A stretch of 64,000 nt of DNA from Arminella tubonensis (GTDB lineage Bacteria > Pseudomonadota > Alphaproteobacteria > Rhizobiales > Rhizobiaceae), in the NCBI RefSeq assembly GCF_003240585.1, contig NZ_PCDP01000035.1, forward strand, positions 496,001 through 560,000, read 5' to 3'. This document shows, one piece after another, positions 43,764 to 53,735 of this stretch. The number at the start of each line of letters is the position of its first letter. Positions within the stretch are counted from its first letter, which is position 1. The translations under genes and the position numbers were made by a program. The notes beneath the pieces are model-generated. The model was not told the DNA's origin and made no database searches. It saw only the letters and a program-made list of their open reading frames with translations.

Positions 43764-44109
43764 ATTTTGTAACAGCGCCAATAAAAAGCTGGCGTCCGCG
43801 TCTGATTTGTCGCAAAAGCGACGTATATCTGGGGCAATCAATCATCGGAATGGACGCATCACGGTGCCATGATTGATTCCAGGCATTGCTCAAAGTAGAA
43901 TTATTTAAGCCGAAATCATTTTCTCGTGATCTTGCAGAGATTGGAAAACAATCCCACCTACAAGGTCAGTTTTAGATGAGGAACCTGCAGGCATGACAGA
44001 CGGATGTTGTTCCGCCGGAAAAGCCGGCACGTGAGCTTCGCTTCCGCCCCATTGCAAGCGGGCCGATAGCCACACCGAGTACCAGACATCAAACAATCGG
44101 ATACGACGC
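43764..44109. other. Intergenic region upstream of the RND operon
   Basis: 346 bases without a credible gene. It contains an inverted repeat AATCAATCAT (43836-43845) / ATGATTGATT (43869-43878) separated by 23 bases, and an AT-rich stretch at 43890-43925. The arrangement could be an operator for the efflux operon; no regulator gene lies directly beside it. Confidence 0.45.
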
Positions 44110-45300
44110 ATGGCCCGCACGCCGCATAGCCTCAGAAGCGCCACAGCACTGCTCCTCATCATCCTTTCGGCTCCCGCAGCCTTCGCCGTGGAGCCGATCG
44201 TCACTGCACCCAAGCAGAACCTGCCGGCCATCGTCGTCACTGACGCAACTGAGCGCACGCTTATCGACAAAGTCGTCGCCACCGGCACCGTGAAGGCCGT
44301 GGAAGAGGTCTATATCCAGCCGCTCGTCGACGGTTTGTCGATCAAGACGCTGAATGCCGATGTCGGCGACAAGGTGACCGCAAACAGTACGCTCGCCACG
44401 CTCAGCGACGACGCGCTGGTTCTTCAAAAAGGCCAGATGCAGGCGACCGAAGCGAAGGCCGAGGCGACGATCGCTCAGCTTCACGCACAGCTGATCGAAG
44501 CCCAGGCCAATGACGCTGAGGCCGAGCAGCAGCGCGCCCGCGCGGTCGCCATGGGCGAAAAAGGCACGGTCTCGACATCGACGGTGGAACAGGCAACAGC
44601 CTCCGCCGCCGCCAATCGCGCCCGGGTCACCTCCGCCGAGCAGGCGATCACCGTCGCTGAGGCCGATCTCAAGGTCGTCGGCAGTCAGATCGCCGATATC
44701 GACCTGAAGCTCGCCCGCACCGGTGTGAAGACCACAGTCGGCGGCACAGTTGCGTCGCGCAACGCCCGCGTCGGCGCCATAGCCAACGGCTCCGGCGATC
44801 CGCTGTTCACCATCATCCGCGACGGTGAGGTCGAACTCGTGGTCGACGTGTCCGAGAGTGACATCACCAAGATCGCCGCCGGCCAGAAGGCCGTCATCTC
44901 GCTCTCCGGCAGTCGCGAGAAGCTGACAGGCTCTGTTCGCCTGGTCTCGCCGATCGTCGACGCCGTCACCCGCCTCGGCGCGGTGCACATTTCAATCGAC
45001 GACGACGCCAAGGCTCGCGCCGGCATGTATGGCAGCGCCGAGATCGTCGTCCGCCAGACGCAAGGTATCGCCTTGCCGCTGACGGCCGTCATCAGCGACG
45101 AAGACGGTTCTTCGGCCCGCAAGGTCGAGGACGGGGTGGTCAAATTCGTCAATGTCGAGACCGGCATTCAGGACGGGGCCTATATTGAAATACTCAAGGG
45201 GCTGAAGGCCGGCGAGCAGGTCGTCGCCAAGGCCGGCGCCTATGTCCGTGACGGCGACCGCATCACGCCGGTGCGCGACGCGCCCGCGGCCACAAACTGA
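44110..45300 (+). CDS. RND efflux periplasmic adaptor (membrane fusion protein)
   Basis: 396 aa with an N-terminal hydrophobic signal (SATALLLIILSAPAAFA). The lipoyl-like half-motif VEEVYIQPLVDGLSIKTLNA precedes a long coiled-coil hairpin rich in Ala/Glu/Gln (about 105-190). The beta-barrel part follows (DGEVELVVDVSESDITKIAA, GQKAVISLSG). It bridges the inner-membrane pump encoded 13 bases downstream to an outer-membrane channel not encoded here. Confidence 0.9.
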   Translation: MARTPHSLRSATALLLIILSAPAAFAVEPIVTAPKQNLPAIVVTDATERTLIDKVVATGTVKAVEEVYIQPLVDGLSIKTLNADVGDKVTANSTLATLSDDALVLQKGQMQATEAKAEATIAQLHAQLIEAQANDAEAEQQRARAVAMGEKGTVSTSTVEQATASAAANRARVTSAEQAITVAEADLKVVGSQIADIDLKLARTGVKTTVGGTVASRNARVGAIANGSGDPLFTIIRDGEVELVVDVSESDITKIAAGQKAVISLSGSREKLTGSVRLVSPIVDAVTRLGAVHISIDDDAKARAGMYGSAEIVVRQTQGIALPLTAVISDEDGSSARKVEDGVVKFVNVETGIQDGAYIEILKGLKAGEQVVAKAGAYVRDGDRITPVRDAPAATN

Positions 45301-45313
45301 GCGAGATAGACAG

Positions 45314-48300
45314 ATGAACTTCTCTGCCTGGTCCATCCGAAATCCGATCGCGCCGCTGCTCGGCTTTTTCCTGCTGATGTTCGTCGGCGTTTCGGCCTTT
45401 TACGCGCTGCCGATCACCCGCTTCCCAAATATCGACGTCCCGATCGTCAACGTGACGGTGACGCAGAGCGGCGCGTCTCCTGCAGAACTCGAAATGCAGG
45501 TCACCAAGGAAGTCGAGGATGCGGTTGCCAGCATCACCGGCGTCGACGAAATCCAGTCGACCGTGACAGATGGCCAGTCGCAGACCGTCATTCTGTTCCA
45601 TCTCGAAGTGCCGACCGAGCAGGCAGTCCAGGATACCAAGGACGCGATAGACCGCATTCGCGGCAATCTTCCGTCCACGGTTGACGAGCCGATCGTTTCC
45701 AAGATCGAGGCCGAGGGCCAGGCGATCCAGACATTCGCGGTCTCTTCGCCGAACATGACGCTCGAGGAACTCTCCTGGTTCGTCGATGACACCGTCAAGC
45801 GCGCGCTGCAGGGCCAGACCGGCATCGGCCGCGTCGATCGCTACGGCGGCGCCGATCGCGAGGTGCGCATCGAGCTCGATCCCAACAAGCTCAACGCCCA
45901 CGGAATTACCGCGGCTAGCGTCAGCAAGCAGCTTCGCGGCACCAACGTCGATCTCGGCTCCGGTCGCGGTCAGGTCGCTGGCAGCGAACAGGCGATCCGC
46001 GTGCTTGGCGATGCCCGGAACGTGGCCCAGCTTGCCGACACCACGATCGCGCTCACCAATGGCCGGTTCGTAAGATTGTCGGATCTCGGCGCCATCAAGG
46101 ACACCTACGAAGAGCCGAAATCCTTCTCGAACTTCAACAATACGCCAGTCGTCAGCTTTGCCGTCTTCCGCTCCAAGGGCGCCAGCGAAGTCAGCGTCGC
46201 AAAAACCGTCGCCGACAGCCTGAAAACGGTGCGGGCGGAAAACCCCGGCGTCTCGATCGAGCTCATCGACGATTCTGTCTACTTCACTTACGGCAATTAC
46301 CAAGCCGCGATGGATACGCTGCTCGAAGGCGCATTGCTGGCGATCGTCGTCGTCTTCCTGTTCCTGAAGAACTGGCGCGCAACGCTGATATCGGCGATCG
46401 CCTTGCCGCTTTCGGCTATCCCGACATTCTGGGTCATGCACATGATGGGGTTCTCGTTGAACCTCGTCAGCTTCCTGGCGCTGACATTGGCGACCGGTAT
46501 CCTCGTCGACGACGCCATCGTCGAGATCGAAAATATCGCCCGCCATATCAAGATGGGCAAGACTCCATACCGAGCGGCCATCGAGGCGGCCGACGAGATC
46601 GGCCTTGCGGTCATCGCGACCACGTTCACGATCATCGCGGTCTTCGTGCCTGTCTCGTTCATGCCAGGCATTCCAGGCCAGTATTTCATCCAGTTCGGCC
46701 TGACAGTCGCATTCTCGGTGTTCTTCTCACTGATGGTCGCCCGCCTCATCACGCCGATGATGGCTGCTTATTTGATGCGCGCCGAAGACGCGATGGACGA
46801 CCATCACGGCAATGACGGCCGGATCATGAAGGGGTACACACGGCTTATCCGGGTCACCACGCGCTGGCGCTACACCACGATGCTGGCTGCGATCGGCTTC
46901 CTGGTTGGATCGGTCTATTTTCTGTCCCAAGTGCCCGGCAGCTTCATTCCGACTGAGGACGCTTCGCGAATCGTGCTCTCAGTCGAACTGCCGCCGACTG
47001 CACGGCTGGGCGATACGGAACAGGTCACTGACGAGGTCTATCGTTTGCTGAAGGGCACCGATGGCGTCGAAAGTATCTTCGTGCTTGGTGGCGCCTCCCC
47101 GAAGGGCGATCTCGAACTGCGCCGGGCAACGGTGACGCTGGCGCTGAACAAGCTCGACCAGTCGCTCGTCAAGAAGCTCGTGAACGATGTTCTCGGTTCC
47201 ATACCGGTCATTGGGCCCCATTTACCGAAGGTGGCACTCTCAGGCCGCGTCCGCCCTCAGTGGGAGATCGAACGGGAGGTTTTCGGCAAGCTTCGTTCTA
47301 TCCCTGACGTCCGCATCACCAAACTCAACGACCGCGGCGATCGCGACCTGTCGTTCAACTTCCTGTCGCGCAACGACAAGGACCTGAACCAGGCCATCGG
47401 CATTCTCGAATCAAAGCTCCGCGCCGACCCGCTGCTGGCCAATGTCAGCGCCGACGGCGCCCTGCCCCGCCCTGAGTTGCAGGTCCATCCGCGAAAGGAT
47501 GAGGCCGCCCGCCTCGGGATCACACCCGAGCAGATTTCCGACACCATCCGCGTCGCCACGATCGGCGACATCGATGCATCGCTGGCAAAGATCTCACTCG
47601 ACGACCGGCAGATCCCGATCCGTGTCCAATCGGCGATAGGAATGCGTCGCGACCTCGCCGCTATCCGCGCCATGCGAATCCAGACGACTTCCGGCACGAC
47701 CGTGCCGCTGGCGAGCGTCGCCGACATCGATTATTCGGAAGGCCTGAGCTCGATCAAGCGCAACAATCGCTATCGCGTGGTTTCCATCGGCGCTGATCTG
47801 CCGCAGGGCGTGGCGCTGAACTCCGCATCCGACAGCTTCCGCAAAATCGTCAGCGAAGCCAAGATACCCGCAACCGTGCACCTGGCCGAAAGCGGCGACA
47901 CCAAGGTTCAGGGCGAGATGCTGCAGGGCTTCGTTCATGCCATGCTTCTGGGCCTGCTGTTGGTGCTGACCGTGCTGGTGCTGCTGTTCAAGGATGTTAT
48001 CCAGCCCTTCACCATCCTGTTCTCGTTGCCGCTTGCCATCGGGGGCGTCGCGGCGGCGTTGATCATCACAAACAACCCGCTGTCCATGCCGGTGCTGATC
48101 GGTATCCTGATGCTGATGGGCATCGTCACGAAGAACGCCATCCTGCTGGTCGATTTCGCCATCGAGATGATGCACAAGGGCATGCCGCGCATCGAGGCGA
48201 TGGTCGAGGCTGGCCGAAAGCGTGCCCGCCCGATCATCATGACCTCAATCGCCATGTCGGCCGGCATGCTGCCCTCGGCGCTCGGCGTCGGCGAAGGCGG

Positions 48301-48628
48301 GTCGTTCCGCGCGCCGATGGCAATCGCCGTCATCGGCGGCATCATCGTCTCGACGGCGCTGAGCCTGATCGTAGTGCCGTCGTTCTTCCTGATCATGGAC
48401 GACCTGTCGCGCCTTCTCGCCTGGATGTTCGGCCGTCTGGTCGGCAAGAAGGACGAAGAACGCGAGCCGCTCTCGAAGGAACAACTCGAAGCCTCCGTCG
48501 ACGAGAACCGCAAATCCATCGCAGCGCTGGAAGAACGCATTGACGCCATGGGACCGAAGGAAACGGCGACGCACGGTGGCGCGACGAAATTGAACGTCGT
48601 GAAGCTACCGCCGCTGGCCGCGGAATAA
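45314..48628 (+). CDS. RND-family efflux transporter (AcrB/HAE1-like)
   Basis: 1104 aa from the ATG at 45314. RND hallmarks are the N terminus SIRNPIAPLLGFFLLMFVGV, FPNIDVPIVNVTVTQSGASP, and the proton-relay aspartates in TM4 (GILVDDAIVEIENIARH). The C-terminal half repeats the plan (SLPLAIGGVAAALIITNNPL, MGIVTKNAILLVDFA). About 60 extra charged, coiled-coil-like residues follow the last helix. It exports hydrophobic or amphiphilic compounds with the adaptor upstream. Confidence 0.93.
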   Translation: MNFSAWSIRNPIAPLLGFFLLMFVGVSAFYALPITRFPNIDVPIVNVTVTQSGASPAELEMQVTKEVEDAVASITGVDEIQSTVTDGQSQTVILFHLEVPTEQAVQDTKDAIDRIRGNLPSTVDEPIVSKIEAEGQAIQTFAVSSPNMTLEELSWFVDDTVKRALQGQTGIGRVDRYGGADREVRIELDPNKLNAHGITAASVSKQLRGTNVDLGSGRGQVAGSEQAIRVLGDARNVAQLADTTIALTNGRFVRLSDLGAIKDTYEEPKSFSNFNNTPVVSFAVFRSKGASEVSVAKTVADSLKTVRAENPGVSIELIDDSVYFTYGNYQAAMDTLLEGALLAIVVVFLFLKNWRATLISAIALPLSAIPTFWVMHMMGFSLNLVSFLALTLATGILVDDAIVEIENIARHIKMGKTPYRAAIEAADEIGLAVIATTFTIIAVFVPVSFMPGIPGQYFIQFGLTVAFSVFFSLMVARLITPMMAAYLMRAEDAMDDHHGNDGRIMKGYTRLIRVTTRWRYTTMLAAIGFLVGSVYFLSQVPGSFIPTEDASRIVLSVELPPTARLGDTEQVTDEVYRLLKGTDGVESIFVLGGASPKGDLELRRATVTLALNKLDQSLVKKLVNDVLGSIPVIGPHLPKVALSGRVRPQWEIEREVFGKLRSIPDVRITKLNDRGDRDLSFNFLSRNDKDLNQAIGILESKLRADPLLANVSADGALPRPELQVHPRKDEAARLGITPEQISDTIRVATIGDIDASLAKISLDDRQIPIRVQSAIGMRRDLAAIRAMRIQTTSGTTVPLASVADIDYSEGLSSIKRNNRYRVVSIGADLPQGVALNSASDSFRKIVSEAKIPATVHLAESGDTKVQGEMLQGFVHAMLLGLLLVLTVLVLLFKDVIQPFTILFSLPLAIGGVAAALIITNNPLSMPVLIGILMLMGIVTKNAILLVDFAIEMMHKGMPRIEAMVEAGRKRARPIIMTSIAMSAGMLPSALGVGEGGSFRAPMAIAVIGGIIVSTALSLIVVPSFFLIMDDLSRLLAWMFGRLVGKKDEEREPLSKEQLEASVDENRKSIAALEERIDAMGPKETATHGGATKLNVVKLPPLAAE

Positions 48629-48704
48629 GCTGAACCGGAAACCGGGAAGCCTTACTCGCCCCGCGCGCCGAGAAATCTTCCCGGCAACGAATTCACTGGA
48701 TACG

Positions 48705-48752
48705 CTGTTGACCTGGCCCTTGGGGCCACTCCCATAAGGAAACGGTCAACAG
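48705..48752 (+). promoter_or_regulatory. MerR-type promoter with nested palindromes
   Basis: TTGACC (48708-48713), a 19-base spacer, CATAAG (48733-48738). The long spacer is typical of MerR-controlled promoters and begins with the dyad TGGCCC-TTG-GGGCCA (48714-48728). An outer 9-bp inverted repeat, CTGTTGACC (48705-48713) / GGTCAACAG (48744-48752), brackets the whole promoter. The fusion-regulator gene starts 16 bases downstream. Confidence 0.7.
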
Positions 48753-48767
48753 CGAATGAGGTGATTC

Positions 48768-49826
48768 GTGAGTTACTCCGCTCAATTCCTAAGTCCATCG
48801 AAGGCTGCAGTGCAGCTTGGCATATCGATGAAGGCGCTGCGTCTATACGAACAACACGGTTTGATACAACCTGTCCGCACCGCCGCTGGATGGCGGACCT
48901 ACGGTCCCGCCGAAATGGCCAAAGCTGGTGAAATCGTTGCGCTACGCGAGCTTGGACTAAGCCTTGCCCAAGCAGCGCTGGTCTTGAGCAGCGACGCGGA
49001 GCGGCTGGAGCCAGCCCTCGCCGTGCACCAGGCAGCACTCGAGGGTCAGCTACGTCAACTTGCGAATACGGTCGAAAAAGTGCGCATTGCCAGGACAGAT
49101 CTGAGCGCCGGCCGAGCACCCGCCGCTATCAGAGAGCTTGCGCGACCAATTCGCCCCACTTCAGAAACTGGTATTGCCTTTGATCTTCCTTGGCCGTGGG
49201 GAGGCGAAAGATTCGAAGTATTCGACATCCGGCCCGTCAACTATATCATCGGCCCGCTGGGCAGTGGCAAGACGCGCCTGGCGCATGCACTGGCTGAAGC
49301 CTTGCCCGACACTGCGTTCATTGGGCTGGAGCGGCTGGCGGACGGCGGTAGAGAATGTCTAGCATGGCTCGATGCCGATCCCGCCCTGAAATCCCGCGTG
49401 GATCAAACCCTTGCCCTGCTTGTTGAAGACGGCGCCACGGCGTCTTCCGCCCTCGCGGCTCTTCTTACCGCCATGGAAGCCGAAACGGCGTCAATCCTGG
49501 TTGTAGACATGGTCGAGCAAGGATTGGATCGAGCGTCGCAGGAGGCGCTTGGTTCTTATCTGCGCCGCCGCAGACTTGGCAACCGGCCACTATTCCTGCT
49601 CACGCGCTCTTGCTCGATTCTGGACCTCGCGGCAGTCACCTCCGACCAAGCGATCATCCTTTGCCCAGCCAACCACAGTCCGCCATGCCGCGTTGCTCCC
49701 TATCCGGGAGCGCCGGGCTACGAGGCCGTCGCCACCTGCCTAGCCTCGCCGGAGGTTCGAGCGAGAACCGAAGGGATGATCGCATGGCGACCCAATCAGC
49801 ATACCGCCCCTCAAAGCCCGCCCTGA
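48768..49826 (+). CDS. MerR-family HTH fused to an ABC-type ATPase domain
   Basis: 352 aa from a GTG with GAGGTG upstream. Residues 7-75 form a MerR HTH/wing ([40 protein letters not shown]). A coiled stretch (about 80-112) would be the dimer helix. Instead of a small effector domain, residues 148-320 contain a P-loop GPLGSGKTR (162-170) and a Walker-B-like [20 protein letters not shown] resembling the DExxxxLD segment of ABC ATPases. No LSGGQ signature was found. It may be regulated by nucleotide binding. Its 3' end overlaps ureG by 16 bases. Confidence 0.78.
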   Translation: MSYSAQFLSPSKAAVQLGISMKALRLYEQHGLIQPVRTAAGWRTYGPAEMAKAGEIVALRELGLSLAQAALVLSSDAERLEPALAVHQAALEGQLRQLANTVEKVRIARTDLSAGRAPAAIRELARPIRPTSETGIAFDLPWPWGGERFEVFDIRPVNYIIGPLGSGKTRLAHALAEALPDTAFIGLERLADGGRECLAWLDADPALKSRVDQTLALLVEDGATASSALAALLTAMEAETASILVVDMVEQGLDRASQEALGSYLRRRRLGNRPLFLLTRSCSILDLAAVTSDQAIILCPANHSPPCRVAPYPGAPGYEAVATCLASPEVRARTEGMIAWRPNQHTAPQSPP

Positions 49827-50422
49827 ACCCGCAGAAACTCGACGATCGTGCCGACGCCGTCGCCGCGTTTCATGTCTGAAAACACGAAGGGGCGGGTTTC
49901 GCGCATACGGGTCGCATCGCGGTCCATCACGTCGAGGTCGGCGCCTACATGCGGTGCCAGGTCTTTCTTGTTGATGACGAGAAGGTCGGACTTCGTAATC
50001 CCGGGGCCGCCTTTTCGCGGGATTTCCTCGCCCTGGCAGACGGAGATGACGTAGATCGTGATATCGGCAAGGTCGGGCGAGAAGGTCGCTGCCAGATTGT
50101 CGCCACCCGACTCGATGAATACGACGTCGAGATCCGGTATGCGCTCATTCAGCCCGGCGATTGCCTGCAGATTGATCGTTGCATCCTCGCGGATCGCCGT
50201 GTGCGGACAACCGCCCGTCTCGACACCGACGATGCGATCCGACGACAGCGCCTGCATGCGCACCAGCGCCTCGGCATCCTCCGTCGTATAGATGTCATTG
50301 GTGACAACAGCGACGGAGAACTCGTCGCGCATGGCCTTGCAGAGCTTTTCCGTCAGCGCCGTCTTGCCCGAGCCGACAGGTCCACCTATGCCGACGCGCA
50401 AGGGTCCGTTTCTTGATTTCAT
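49811..50422 (-). CDS. ureG: Urease accessory GTPase UreG
   Basis: 203 aa from the ATG at 50422 (the frame extends upstream to 50530). P-loop [19 protein letters not shown], then [40 protein letters not shown] and [17 protein letters not shown], all invariant UreG blocks. It hydrolyses GTP to load nickel into urease together with UreE, UreF and UreD. It is the last gene of the urease cluster. Confidence 0.96.
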   Translation of the reverse strand: MKSRNGPLRVGIGGPVGSGKTALTEKLCKAMRDEFSVAVVTNDIYTTEDAEALVRMQALSSDRIVGVETGGCPHTAIREDATINLQAIAGLNERIPDLDVVFIESGGDNLAATFSPDLADITIYVISVCQGEEIPRKGGPGITKSDLLVINKKDLAPHVGADLDVMDRDATRMRETRPFVFSDMKRGDGVGTIVEFLRVQGGL

Positions 50423-50495
50423 GATTGAAACTCCGGTAAAACAACATGATAGCGAAGCCCGCCCGCGCTGGACAGCGGCGAATGACGTAGAGGCA

Positions 50496-51167
50496 TCATG
50501 AGCGGAAGAGCCTCGTACCCTGCGTCTCATGACGAAGCGCGGCTATATCGGCCTGGATCGCAGCGGAACCCAGATCATCGAGGCTCGACAGTGCCGCCTT
50601 CGCCGCAACTGCCGCGATGAGGACCTCGAGGGACGCAAGGATCGCAACGCCGTCCTTCTGGCCCGAGACGCCAAGACGAATGCCGGCCGAAATGCTCTGT
50701 GACGCCAATGAATGCAAAAAGGCGGCGACTGCCTTGTCTGGCGCCACGCCATGCGCGCCCGCAACTGCCCCGACCGCGACCGGGTAGGCTGTTTTCGCTG
50801 AAAGCCGGGAAAAGACCTCATGGGGCCAGGCGGAGGCGGCAGACAGGAAAGCCTCGCCAAGCAACATGGTTTCCTGATGACGTTCACGCGAACCGGCCAG
50901 AGCCTCCGCAAGCTCCGCCGCGTCGCCAAGCCGCTTGGTATCGCCAGCCGCCCGGTGCGCCTCCACTAGCAGGACGGCATCGTTCCAGACTGCGCCGTGC
51001 TGAACGATCGCTGCAATCCAATCGGAAAGATCAGCCGCATTCGTCACGAGCCCGTCGTGGACCGCTCGCTCCAACCCGCCGGAATAGGCGAAGGAACCGA
51101 TCGGAAAAGCAGGCGAAAGCCATGCCATCAGCCGCAAGAGAGCCTGAAGATCGCGATCTTCGCTCAT
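50496..51167 (-). CDS. ureF: Urease accessory protein UreF
   Basis: 223 aa, usual length. Family blocks: [32 protein letters not shown], and [20 protein letters not shown] in the second half. UreF regulates UreG's GTPase within the UreDFG activation complex. It starts 15 bases after ureE ends; 73 bases separate it from ureG. Confidence 0.94.
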   Translation of the reverse strand: MSEDRDLQALLRLMAWLSPAFPIGSFAYSGGLERAVHDGLVTNAADLSDWIAAIVQHGAVWNDAVLLVEAHRAAGDTKRLGDAAELAEALAGSRERHQETMLLGEAFLSAASAWPHEVFSRLSAKTAYPVAVGAVAGAHGVAPDKAVAAFLHSLASQSISAGIRLGVSGQKDGVAILASLEVLIAAVAAKAALSSLDDLGSAAIQADIAALRHETQGTRLFRS

Positions 51168-51182
51168 CGCGGCTTTGCCGAG

Positions 51183-51665
51183 CTAGTGATGGTCATGGCC
51201 GTGATCGTGCCCACGTCCCTGGTGTTCGCCGCCGTGCGAATGATATGCGCCGCGCACCGGCTGAAACGGTTCGGTGATCTCGGTGACCGTGGCGCCGAGG
51301 CCTTCGAGCATCGAGCGAATAACGTGATCGCGGAGAATGAGGATACGCTCCTCCTCGATCTGCGCCGGCAGATGCCGGTTGCCGAGATGCCAGGCGAGTT
51401 CGGTCAGGTGGATGCGATCCCGCGGCCTGATCTCGAACAGCTTTTCCTCGGCCGCGACGATCTCGATCAGTTCGCCGTCTCCCAGCACCAGCAGGTCGCC
51501 ATTGGAAAAAAGCACCGGCTCCTTCAGGTCGAGCATGACCATGTCGCCATTTTCGAGATGCAACAGCTTGCGGCGCAGATGCCGCAGATCATGCGGCAGG
51601 ACGACCTTGTCGATCGGGTTTGAAGATGGCGTTCCGGCGGGCAGGTAGGAAGTAACGCGCTGCAT
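51183..51665 (-). CDS. ureE: Urease nickel chaperone UreE
   Basis: 160 aa from the ATG at 51665 (the frame extends to 51701). The N-terminal domain has [20 protein letters not shown] and [20 protein letters not shown]. The C-terminal domain has [21 protein letters not shown] His-rich tail, [19 protein letters not shown], binds nickel ions. It delivers nickel to the UreG-containing complex. Confidence 0.94.
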   Translation of the reverse strand: MQRVTSYLPAGTPSSNPIDKVVLPHDLRHLRRKLLHLENGDMVMLDLKEPVLFSNGDLLVLGDGELIEIVAAEEKLFEIRPRDRIHLTELAWHLGNRHLPAQIEEERILILRDHVIRSMLEGLGATVTEITEPFQPVRGAYHSHGGEHQGRGHDHGHDHH

Positions 51666-51748
51666 GACATGTCCAATTCGAAGCTTCGCCAGAGCATGCA
51701 AAATAGCGCCCCGCTATGCAAGACCGAAAGCGAGCCGCTCGAAGACTG

Positions 51749-52618
51749 CTATATCCCGTGGCCGTAGCGCGCGGCCTCGCTGTTCGAGAAATGTCGATTG
51801 ATATCGGCGTCTTCTCCATCCACGACTTGCCGCTGCCAGGCGGGTTGAAGCCTCTCGCTTTCATGAACGACGCGGTTGCGGCCAAGCGCCTTTGCGAGGT
51901 AGAGCGCCTTGTCGGCGGCTGCATAGACCACCTCCTTTTTCTGTCCCGGCCAAATGTCCGCGACGCCGGCCGATATGGTGATCCGGACCTCGCCGCCATC
52001 AATGGGGATCACGCTCTCGGAAACCAACACCTTCACACCCTCGACACGTGCCAGTCGCTCATCGGCACTGCCGCCGCAAACGATGACCGCGAACTCTTCG
52101 CCGCCCAATCGCGCCACCAGGCCCTCTGCGCCGAAAATGTTGGCAAGCATCTGTGAGATCGCGACGATGACAGCGTCGCCGGACGCGTGACCGTACTGGT
52201 CGTTGATGGCCTTGAACCGATCAAGGTCGAATATGACCAGCGAGGCAACCTCATCGATGCTGTCGAGCGCTTCGGTGAAGGCACGCCGATTGAGCAAGCC
52301 GGACAAAGCGTCCGTACGACTGAGCCGCTCGAACTCGGCGCGCGACACGGAGAGGTCATGGATAGCGGAGCCTGAAAGCATGGCAAGCGCGCCCGAAATG
52401 GCGCCGCTCGTAAGCCACGAGAAGACGACGCCATAGCGAATAGCGTCCATCAAAGGTAGCGGCAACAAACCGAGCAGCAGTAAAACAGGAAGTACCAGGA
52501 CAAGGATGACAGAGGAAAGGATGACCGCCAGAAAACTCATCTTAAGGGAGAAAACATAGATAGTCTCTCTCTGGTGAAAGTTACCGAGCTCGGCCTGGAG
52601 CGAGATCCATTTCTTCAT
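51749..52618 (-). CDS. Membrane-bound diguanylate cyclase (GGDEF protein)
   Basis: 289 aa. Two hydrophobic segments (about 28-55 and 60-85) are followed by a GGDEF domain: LSRTDALSGLLNRRAFTEAL, LVIFDLDRFKAINDQYGHAS and the active-site LGGEEFAVIVCGG. The RxxD inhibitory-site motif is not obvious. It should make cyclic di-GMP at the inner membrane. It lies between ureE and unrelated genes and has no visible functional link to urease. Confidence 0.9.
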   Translation of the reverse strand: MKKWISLQAELGNFHQRETIYVFSLKMSFLAVILSSVILVLVLPVLLLLGLLPLPLMDAIRYGVVFSWLTSGAISGALAMLSGSAIHDLSVSRAEFERLSRTDALSGLLNRRAFTEALDSIDEVASLVIFDLDRFKAINDQYGHASGDAVIVAISQMLANIFGAEGLVARLGGEEFAVIVCGGSADERLARVEGVKVLVSESVIPIDGGEVRITISAGVADIWPGQKKEVVYAAADKALYLAKALGRNRVVHESERLQPAWQRQVVDGEDADINRHFSNSEAARYGHGI

Positions 52619-52999
52619 GTTTCGACCTTCCTCCGCTCGGACTCCACTGGTTTCAGATAGGGGCCAAGACTCTTCCAGGTCTTTAACGGATTAGTTCAAA
52701 TGCAGTTGATCCACTAGTTCTGAACGGCGAAAAATGATCCTCTTCGAGGCAGCCGCACTTCCGCAAAACCATGCAGTTGCACGATCGTGGCGCCGGAGTT
52801 CGCCGATGTACGAATGACGATGCGATGAAAGGTTCGTTGCCGACCAGATTGTGTTTCATTGCAACTCACTTTAGGAAAAGTTGCATTTATGCATCATCGC
52901 TAAAACAAATTTTAGCGCTGCGCTTGCGCCTTCCACATCAAAAGAAAAAGGCCCCGAAATCCGGAGCCTTCATTCACGACGCTTAACATCGAGGCCGAA
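52619..52999. other. Intergenic region between GGDEF and peroxiredoxin genes
   Basis: 381 bases. The left end is the likely GGDEF promoter. The middle (52700-52930) is AT-richer and shows no credible gene. The right end carries the peroxiredoxin terminator. Confidence 0.5.
52948..52970 (-). terminator. Terminator of the peroxiredoxin gene
   Basis: On the leftward strand AAGGCTCCG, a 5-base loop and CGGGGCCTT form a stem with one mismatch, followed by TTTCTTTT. It lies 30 bases beyond the peroxiredoxin stop. Confidence 0.75.
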
Positions 53000-53536
53000 T
53001 CAGGCGGCCTGCCGAAGCCTCAGGTTCTCGAGAATATTCTGCGGAGAGGAAACGCCATAGGGATCGCTGTCCGCATTGTCGCTATGGCCTTCTTCCTCGA
53101 ACCACTGCTCGACGACGCCGTTGTGGACGATGGCTGCATAGCGCCAGGAGCGCATGCCGAAACCGAGATTGTCCTTCGAAACGAGCATGCCCATCTTGCG
53201 GGTGAACTCGCCGGAACCGTCCGGGATGAGCTTGATGTTGACCAGGTTCTGCGACTTGCCCCAGGCATTCATCACGAAAGCATCGTTGACGGAGATGCAG
53301 TAAATCTCGTCGATGCCTTCGGATTTGAACTCTCCATGGAGCTTTTCGAAGTCGGGAAGCTGAAAGGTCGAGCAGGTCGGCGTAAATGCGCCCGGCAGCG
53401 AGAACAGGATGACGCGCTTGCCGCCGAAATAGTCTGCCGTCTCGACATCCTGCCAACGAAACGGGTTGGGGCCGCCAATGCTCTCATCGCGGACACGCGT
53501 GCGGAAGGTTACATTTGGAACCTTTTTGCCGATCAT
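53000..53536 (-). CDS. Peroxiredoxin, Prx5 type
   Basis: 178 aa. The active site is SLPGAFTPTCSTFQLPDFEK with peroxidatic Cys55; PGAFTPTC is the Prx5 signature. The other conserved Prx5 blocks are YCISVNDAFVMNAWGKSQNL and MGMLVSKDNLGFGMRSWRYA. No fused glutaredoxin domain is present. It reduces peroxides using glutathione or thioredoxin. It is monocistronic within the spread-out urease cluster. Confidence 0.93.
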   Translation of the reverse strand: MIGKKVPNVTFRTRVRDESIGGPNPFRWQDVETADYFGGKRVILFSLPGAFTPTCSTFQLPDFEKLHGEFKSEGIDEIYCISVNDAFVMNAWGKSQNLVNIKLIPDGSGEFTRKMGMLVSKDNLGFGMRSWRYAAIVHNGVVEQWFEEEGHSDNADSDPYGVSSPQNILENLRLRQAA

Positions 53537-53735
53537 CGAAATCTCCTTCGGTACGAAAGTGGGGCCGCAGCAAGTCTTGGGAAAATCCGCGGCCCCGATG
53601 GTAAGATCACTTCGTAGCGAAAATTCTACCGCAGCGCAGCATCAAAAACATGACTTAAAGGCTCTGCATAACAGACATGCGCTGTGCGCATGGACGCGTC
53701 GCGGAAACGCTGCCAGATGGCCGATAAAATAGGCA

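Noticed and set aside
45263..46546. 427-codon open frame opposite the RND pump gene
   Set aside because: Antisense shadow of a conserved RND gene; its translation is rich in Asp/Arg/His as expected of GC3-biased reverse frames.
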